A DNA stretch of 7,539 bases from Ignavibacteriaceae bacterium (GTDB lineage Bacteria > Bacteroidota > Ignavibacteria > Ignavibacteriales > Ignavibacteriaceae), in contig JALONF010000089.1 of NCBI GenBank assembly GCA_025455085.1, forward strand, positions 1 to 7,539, in the 5' to 3' direction. Within the stretch, counting starts at the first letter, position 1, and each line of letters opens with the position of its first letter. The notes beneath the pieces were generated by a model. It made no database searches, was not told where the DNA came from, and was given only the letters and a program-made list of their open reading frames with translations. Position numbers and translations under genes: made by a program. Positions 5,629 through 7,539 of the stretch are shown in pieces.

Positions 5629-6675
5629 ATGCTAAAAAAAATAGTCTTCATCTCACTGTCCTTTCTGGTATCACTCACATCTCTAAATGCACAAACAGTT
5701 TTTGGTAAATATGCCGGTGAGTTTATGGCAATCGGAATCGGCGGAAGACCGCTCGGTATGGGTGGTGCGTTCACAGGTATTGCAGATGATGTTACTTCAG
5801 GTTATTACAATCCTGCCGGTCTAGCTAATATAAATTACCCACAGCTTTCCCTGATGCATTCGGAACAGTTTGGCAACCTTGTTAATTACGATTATGGTGC
5901 AGTAGCAATTCCTTTCCAGGAAGATATGAGTTTTGGTTTGAGCGTTATGAGACTCGCAGTTGATGGAATACCGGATACAAGAAATGCTTTGATTGACGGC
6001 CAAACCGGACAGCTTATCACAGACATTAATAACATGTATGCGCGTTTAGATTACTCCAGGATTACTGAATTCAGCAACCAGGATTGGGCATTCTACTTAA
6101 CTTTTGCAAAAAGACAGTGGAAAGATTTTTACTGGGGAGCTAACATAAAAATTATCAGAAGAGATATTGCAGAATTTGGCGCAACCGGAATTGGATTTGA
6201 CATCGGGGCATACTGGATGCCTATTGAAAACTTATCAGTTGGCGGAAACCTTCAGGATGCAACTACAACACTTGTAGCATGGAGCACAGGCACAAATGAG
6301 TTGATCTCTCCAACTTTAAAAGTAGGTAGTGCATATAGAATAACAGAGATACTCGGCGGATATATTATGCCCGCTGTTGACTTTGATATTCGCTTTGAAA
6401 ACAGACAGTTTGCCACTCAGTTTAACATAGGACCCGTTAGTTTTGATGCGCATGCCGGACTTGAGTGGAATATTAAGAACATCGTTTATGTAAGAGGCGG
6501 TTACAGTGATGTAAAGCAATTTACTGCTGGTGCAGGTGTTAGACTTCCAAAGTTGAACATTGATTATTCGTTTGCGCGATTCAGTCAATCTGAACTTGAC
6601 CGACTGCCTGACTCACATAGAATATCACTTATACTTACACTTGAAGAACCAAGATTTATGAGGGATGGAATCTAA
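5629..6675 (+). CDS. PorV/PorQ family outer-membrane beta-barrel protein
   Basis: The protein has 348 residues. Residues 1-21 form a Sec signal peptide (MLKK, hydrophobic core, then LNA|Q at the likely cut site). The mature start carries the PorV/PorQ hallmark: AGEFMAIGIGGRPLGMGGAF at 29-48, then IADDVTSGYYNPAGLA at 51-66, as in FadL-like barrels. The rest alternates polar and hydrophobic residues in beta-strand fashion and ends with DSHRISLILTL at 328-338, the usual closing strand. PorV and PorQ assist type IX secretion in Bacteroidota, but many paralogues exist with no known role, and no other T9SS gene is seen here. I chose the ATG at 5629 over the in-frame ATG at 5608 because GGGAG lies 8 bases upstream and because the later start gives a clean signal peptide. 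The stop overlaps that of the convergent receiver gene by 4 bases. Confidence 0.88.
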   Translation: MLKKIVFISLSFLVSLTSLNAQTVFGKYAGEFMAIGIGGRPLGMGGAFTGIADDVTSGYYNPAGLANINYPQLSLMHSEQFGNLVNYDYGAVAIPFQEDMSFGLSVMRLAVDGIPDTRNALIDGQTGQLITDINNMYARLDYSRITEFSNQDWAFYLTFAKRQWKDFYWGANIKIIRRDIAEFGATGIGFDIGAYWMPIENLSVGGNLQDATTTLVAWSTGTNELISPTLKVGSAYRITEILGGYIMPAVDFDIRFENRQFATQFNIGPVSFDAHAGLEWNIKNIVYVRGGYSDVKQFTAGAGVRLPKLNIDYSFARFSQSELDRLPDSHRISLILTLEEPRFMRDGI

Positions 6676-7085
6676 GCTGATTTTTTCTCTTCAAGACTAA
6701 TAGCTATCAATTCGTTAATAGCAGTAATAAGTATTTGACTCTTAACCGGTTTGGTTAGATAAATATCAGCTCCTGCCTCTTCAGCTTTCGACCTATCTTC
6801 ACTAAAAGCATGAGCAGAAAGACATATTATTGGCATACTTATTTCGGATGTATTTCTTTTAAGCTCCTTTATTAAATCCACACCATTCACACCATCTTTT
6901 AACGAAATATCCATAACAATAACATCGTAATTCTGTTTGCTTAAAAAGCTATACATCGTTTTTTTTGTATCGCAAAAATCAACATCAAATTTCTTCTTAA
7001 GAATAAGCTCAAAATATTTTTGACTTTCAAGCTCATCTTCAACAATCAAGATTCTGGGTTTCATTTCAGGATTAGATTTATTCAT
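6672..7085 (-). CDS. Stand-alone response regulator receiver (REC) domain protein
   Basis: This CheY-like protein has 137 residues and only a receiver domain, with no DNA-binding or enzymatic output. Its role is to accept a phosphoryl group from a histidine kinase and pass the signal on by protein contact. All functional residues are present: the acidic pair E16-D17 (ILIVEDE), the phosphoacceptor D59 (VIVMDISLKDG), the switch residue S90 (IICLSAHAF) and the conserved lysine K112 (YLTKPV). GADIYLTKPV is the usual alpha4-beta5 pattern. The wording of strand 3 and of SAHAFSEDRSKAEEAGAD resembles receivers found in hybrid kinases and phosphorelays. No ribosome site supports the first ATG; the ATG at 7064, giving MKPRILIVED, is a possible alternative start. 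No kinase lies in the window. It follows the small membrane protein gene on the same strand after 69 bases, and its 3' end overlaps the convergent porin-like gene. Confidence 0.9.
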   Translation of the reverse strand: MNKSNPEMKPRILIVEDELESQKYFELILKKKFDVDFCDTKKTMYSFLSKQNYDVIVMDISLKDGVNGVDLIKELKRNTSEISMPIICLSAHAFSEDRSKAEEAGADIYLTKPVKSQILITAINELIAISLEEKKSA

Positions 7086-7154
7086 TGCAATTTTATTGTT
7101 AACGAATTGTTCAGGTTAAATTCACTTTATAGTTTTTTCTAGAAACAAAGTAAT

Positions 7155-7397
7155 TTATTCTGAAGTTCCGTTAGCAGAATTCCCCTTTAAATAATTTGGC
7201 GGATAGGCGCCCTCATCGGGCACTTTTCTTGTGTTATTGATTATAAAAAATATTGTGAGTACAATCAGAACGATTACAGTCCAAATTGTACTTTTATGCT
7301 TAGTATAAAAGTCAGGTTCTTTTTCTTGCTGCTTGCCTCCCTGTTTACCAATTGGAGGAGAAGGTTTTTGTTTTGGGTTCTTATTTTTAGCTGGCAT
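7155..7397 (-). CDS. Small single-pass membrane protein, hypothetical
   Basis: This small protein has 80 residues. Residues 1-36 are strongly basic and rich in Lys, Pro, Gln and Gly (for example KNKNPKQKPSPP), followed by one hydrophobic helix at about 38-54 (TIWTVIVLIVLTIFFII) and a polar tail with VPDEGAYPPNYL at 59-70. The positive-inside rule predicts the N terminus in the cytoplasm and the short tail outside. I do not recognise a named family, though the NNTRxVPDEGxYPPNY tail looks like something under selection. I chose the ATG at 7397 rather than the TTG at 7400. There is no Shine-Dalgarno site, which is common in Bacteroidota. The clean charge and membrane pattern, and the lack of a competing frame, make it likely to be real. 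It sits upstream of the receiver gene on the same strand, so co-transcription is possible. Confidence 0.68.
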   Translation of the reverse strand: MPAKNKNPKQKPSPPIGKQGGKQQEKEPDFYTKHKSTIWTVIVLIVLTIFFIINNTRKVPDEGAYPPNYLKGNSANGTSE

Positions 7398-7477
7398 CAA
7401 TTAATCAAAAAATAATTTTAATAACTATATAATTCGGTTCGTAAAGTTAATAGAAAAACTTGTATCCTCCATAAAAT

Positions 7478-7492
7478 TTGTGTACAACACAA
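7478..7492. repeat. Short palindrome upstream of the small membrane protein gene
   Basis: TTGTGT and ACACAA form a perfect 6-bp inverted repeat with a 3-base centre, about 80 bases upstream of the minus-strand small gene. Its size suits a regulator binding site, but a repeat this short can arise by chance in such DNA. Confidence 0.25.
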
Positions 7493-7539
7493 TCACTGAT
7501 TCTAAGTTCATTATTCTAAAGTGTTTACAATAAATTCCC

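Noticed and set aside
7136..7145. Ten-base palindrome TTTCTAGAAA before the receiver gene
   Set aside because: Too short and too AT-rich to separate from chance, with no second copy nearby.
7425..7538. Minus-strand frame open from the right edge to a TAG at 7427-7425, possibly the 3' end of an upstream gene
   Set aside because: Its roughly 37 codons are compatible with chance in AT-rich DNA, the predicted peptide resembles nothing I know, and codon usage gives no support. Sequence beyond the edge would settle it.
1..7539. CRISPR array, tRNA, rRNA, insertion sequence or phage genes
   Set aside because: I saw no regularly spaced repeats, no clover-leaf pattern, no transposase or integrase, and no clear shift in base composition that would mark a transferred island.

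Overview
The window is compact, AT-rich bacterial DNA with ten protein-coding genes, one of them cut by the left edge. I see no RNA gene, CRISPR array, insertion sequence or phage gene. The best guess for the source is the Bacteroidota/Chlorobi group, perhaps an Ignavibacteria-like lineage. This is inferred from a PorV/PorQ-type outer-membrane protein, a lipoprotein with a beta-sandwich-like segment, lysine- and isoleucine-rich proteins, mixed use of Shine-Dalgarno sites, and one possible Bacteroidota-type promoter. No marker gene settles it.

Layout. Left block, minus strand: the first 32 codons of a probable GIY-YIG nuclease-family protein (97 down to the edge), preceded by a secreted lipoprotein of unknown function (1230-316) that ends in a clear intrinsic terminator (265-292). 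A divergent spacer of 156 bases (1231-1386) carries a perfect 12-bp inverted repeat plus an extra half-site, the best unexplained regulatory signal here. Central block, plus strand: a hot-dog thioesterase (1387-1818), a class I SAM methyltransferase (1818-2435) and an AEC-family transporter (2432-3379) overlap by 1 and 4 bases. They are followed closely by the Na+/H+ antiporter NhaA (3400-4725, 20-base gap) and the phosphoglycerate mutase GpmA (4771-5517, 45-base gap). After a 111-base gap comes a PorV/PorQ-family outer-membrane protein (5629-6675). Right block, minus strand: a membrane-anchored small protein (7397-7155) and a stand-alone response-regulator receiver domain (7085-6672). The stop codon of the receiver gene overlaps that of the porin-like gene tail to tail.

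How they may work together. The three overlapping genes are probably co-transcribed and translationally coupled; acyl-thioester hydrolysis, methylation of a small molecule and export of an organic anion could form one short pathway, but the substrate is unknown. NhaA exchanges sodium for protons and GpmA is a glycolytic enzyme; their closeness looks like operon packing rather than shared function. The porin-like protein acts in the outer membrane. The receiver domain probably takes part in a phosphorelay whose kinase is not in the window.

Most of the window is ordinary chromosomal gene content. I do not see a convincing new multi-gene system. The items most worth checking are the divergent operator-like repeat, the Asn at the usual nucleophile position of the thioesterase, the orphan lipoprotein, and the thioesterase-methyltransferase-transporter unit.
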